In this document: positions 63,589-64,000 of the stretch, one piece after another
Layout: every line of letters starts with the position of its first letter
Position numbering within the stretch: the stretch's first letter is position 1
Assembly: GCA_963812525.1 (NCBI GenBank)
Contig: CAWEVL010000011.1
Span: forward strand, 930,001-994,000
DNA from: Bog-756 sp963812525
Lineage (GTDB): Bacteria > Actinomycetota > Acidimicrobiia > Acidimicrobiales > RAAP-2
Direction of reading: 5' to 3'
DNA length: 64,000 nucleotides
The notes under the pieces: model-generated
The model's database searches: none
Told to the model about the DNA's origin: nothing
What the model saw: the letters and a program-made list of their open reading frames with translations, nothing else
Made by a program: the position numbers and the translations under genes

Positions 63589-64000
63589 GCGACCACCCGC
63601 AGCACTTCCTCGAGGGTCGTTTCGCCCTCGACGGCCTTGCGAAGGCCGCTTCGCCGCAGTGTGGTCATGCCTTGGGCCACTGCGAGCCTATGGATGTCTT
63701 CCACCGATCCTCCTTCGATAATCATTCGTTCGATCTCCTCACTCAGGGGCATCAGTTCAGCCAGTGCCTTCCGCCCGCGATAGCCGGTGTTGGCGCACGC
63801 CGAGCAACCGATGGCCCGGTACACCTGGGGAATCTCCCCTGCTGCGTTGACCTCGTCCGGAGTCCAACCGGCAGCGACGATGTCTGCTTCGCTGGGCTGG
63901 TAGGGCTCCTTGCAGTGCACGCACAACCGTCGGGCCAGGCGCTGGGCCAGGACGGCGGACAGCGACGACGTGACCAGGAAGGGCTCGATGCCCATCTCGA
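63585..64000 (-). CDS. pilB: type IV pilus assembly ATPase PilB, C-terminal part
   Basis: The gene runs off the window end; about 138 C-terminal residues are seen. SSLSAVLAQRLARRLCVHCK, the second cysteine pair in GCSACANTGYRGRKALAELM, and EIERMIIEGGSVEDIHRLAV are the zinc-binding and C-terminal blocks of PilB/GspE extension ATPases. Its stop overlaps the pilT start as ATGA, so extension and retraction motors are translationally coupled. Confidence 0.93.
   Translation of the reverse strand, partial: EMGIEPFLVTSSLSAVLAQRLARRLCVHCKEPYQPSEADIVAAGWTPDEVNAAGEIPQVYRAIGCSACANTGYRGRKALAELMPLSEEIERMIIEGGSVEDIHRLAVAQGMTTLRRSGLRKAVEGETTLEEVLRVVA

Overview
The window is very GC-rich bacterial DNA, densely packed with short intergenic gaps and many GTG or TTG starts. 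Gene content points to Actinomycetota: a fused E2o-E1 2-oxoglutarate dehydrogenase (Kgd type), a GTP-dependent PEP carboxykinase, PafB/PafC, a SepIVA-like protein, an F420 guanylyltransferase (CofC/FbiD), a HupB-like HU with a long lysine/alanine tail, and many CoA-metabolism enzymes. Together with a type IV pilus locus this best fits the class Acidimicrobiia. The class assignment is inference.

Layout. 0-4.4 kb: the end of an alpha-E protein coupled to a transglutaminase, a group II truncated haemoglobin, an acyl-CoA dehydrogenase and a patatin. 4.4-12.1 kb, minus strand: a housekeeping operon in the transcription order fakA-like, recG, rsmD, coaD, sepIVA-like, DUF177, rpmF, plsX, with rpmB divergent. 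12.5-22.4 kb: a two-component system, thiL, pckG, an MFS transporter, a lone AsnC effector domain, a family III CoA-transferase and a galactokinase-like enzyme. 22.4-26.6 kb, minus strand: a hydrolase, a membrane-anchored MurF-like ligase, ddl and a PH-domain protein. 26.7-42.3 kb: a compact UvrD helicase, xthA, fabZ, an unusual NYN-nuclease/S1 protein, an M20 peptidase, kgd, a short HU, an epimerase pair, a second acyl-CoA dehydrogenase, a DUF222-HNH protein and rnhB. 42.5-49.2 kb: a small protein coupled to a GH38 alpha-mannosidase, an adenylate cyclase, cofC, a PIG-L deacetylase and a tailed HU.

49.5-52.5 kb holds a small mobilisation-like module: a VirD4/TraG-type coupling ATPase and a helicase-less TrwC-type relaxase, converging, just downstream of pafBC. 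52.5-57 kb has pafC, pafB, ctaG and a carboxyltransferase. 57-64 kb, minus strand, is a type IV pilus locus in the order pilB (partial), pilT with an N-terminal MshEN-like domain, pilC and two tandem near-identical pilins, followed by a hairpin and a membrane glycosyltransferase.

A recurring feature is single-base frame breaks, several in C or G homopolymers. They occur in pckG, the adenylate cyclase, the coupling ATPase, the relaxase and the carboxyltransferase, and many lie in the glycosyltransferase, both pilins and pilC. Family residues stay intact on both sides of each break, so consensus-sequence error is at least as likely as real gene decay. Affected genes are given as whole composite genes.
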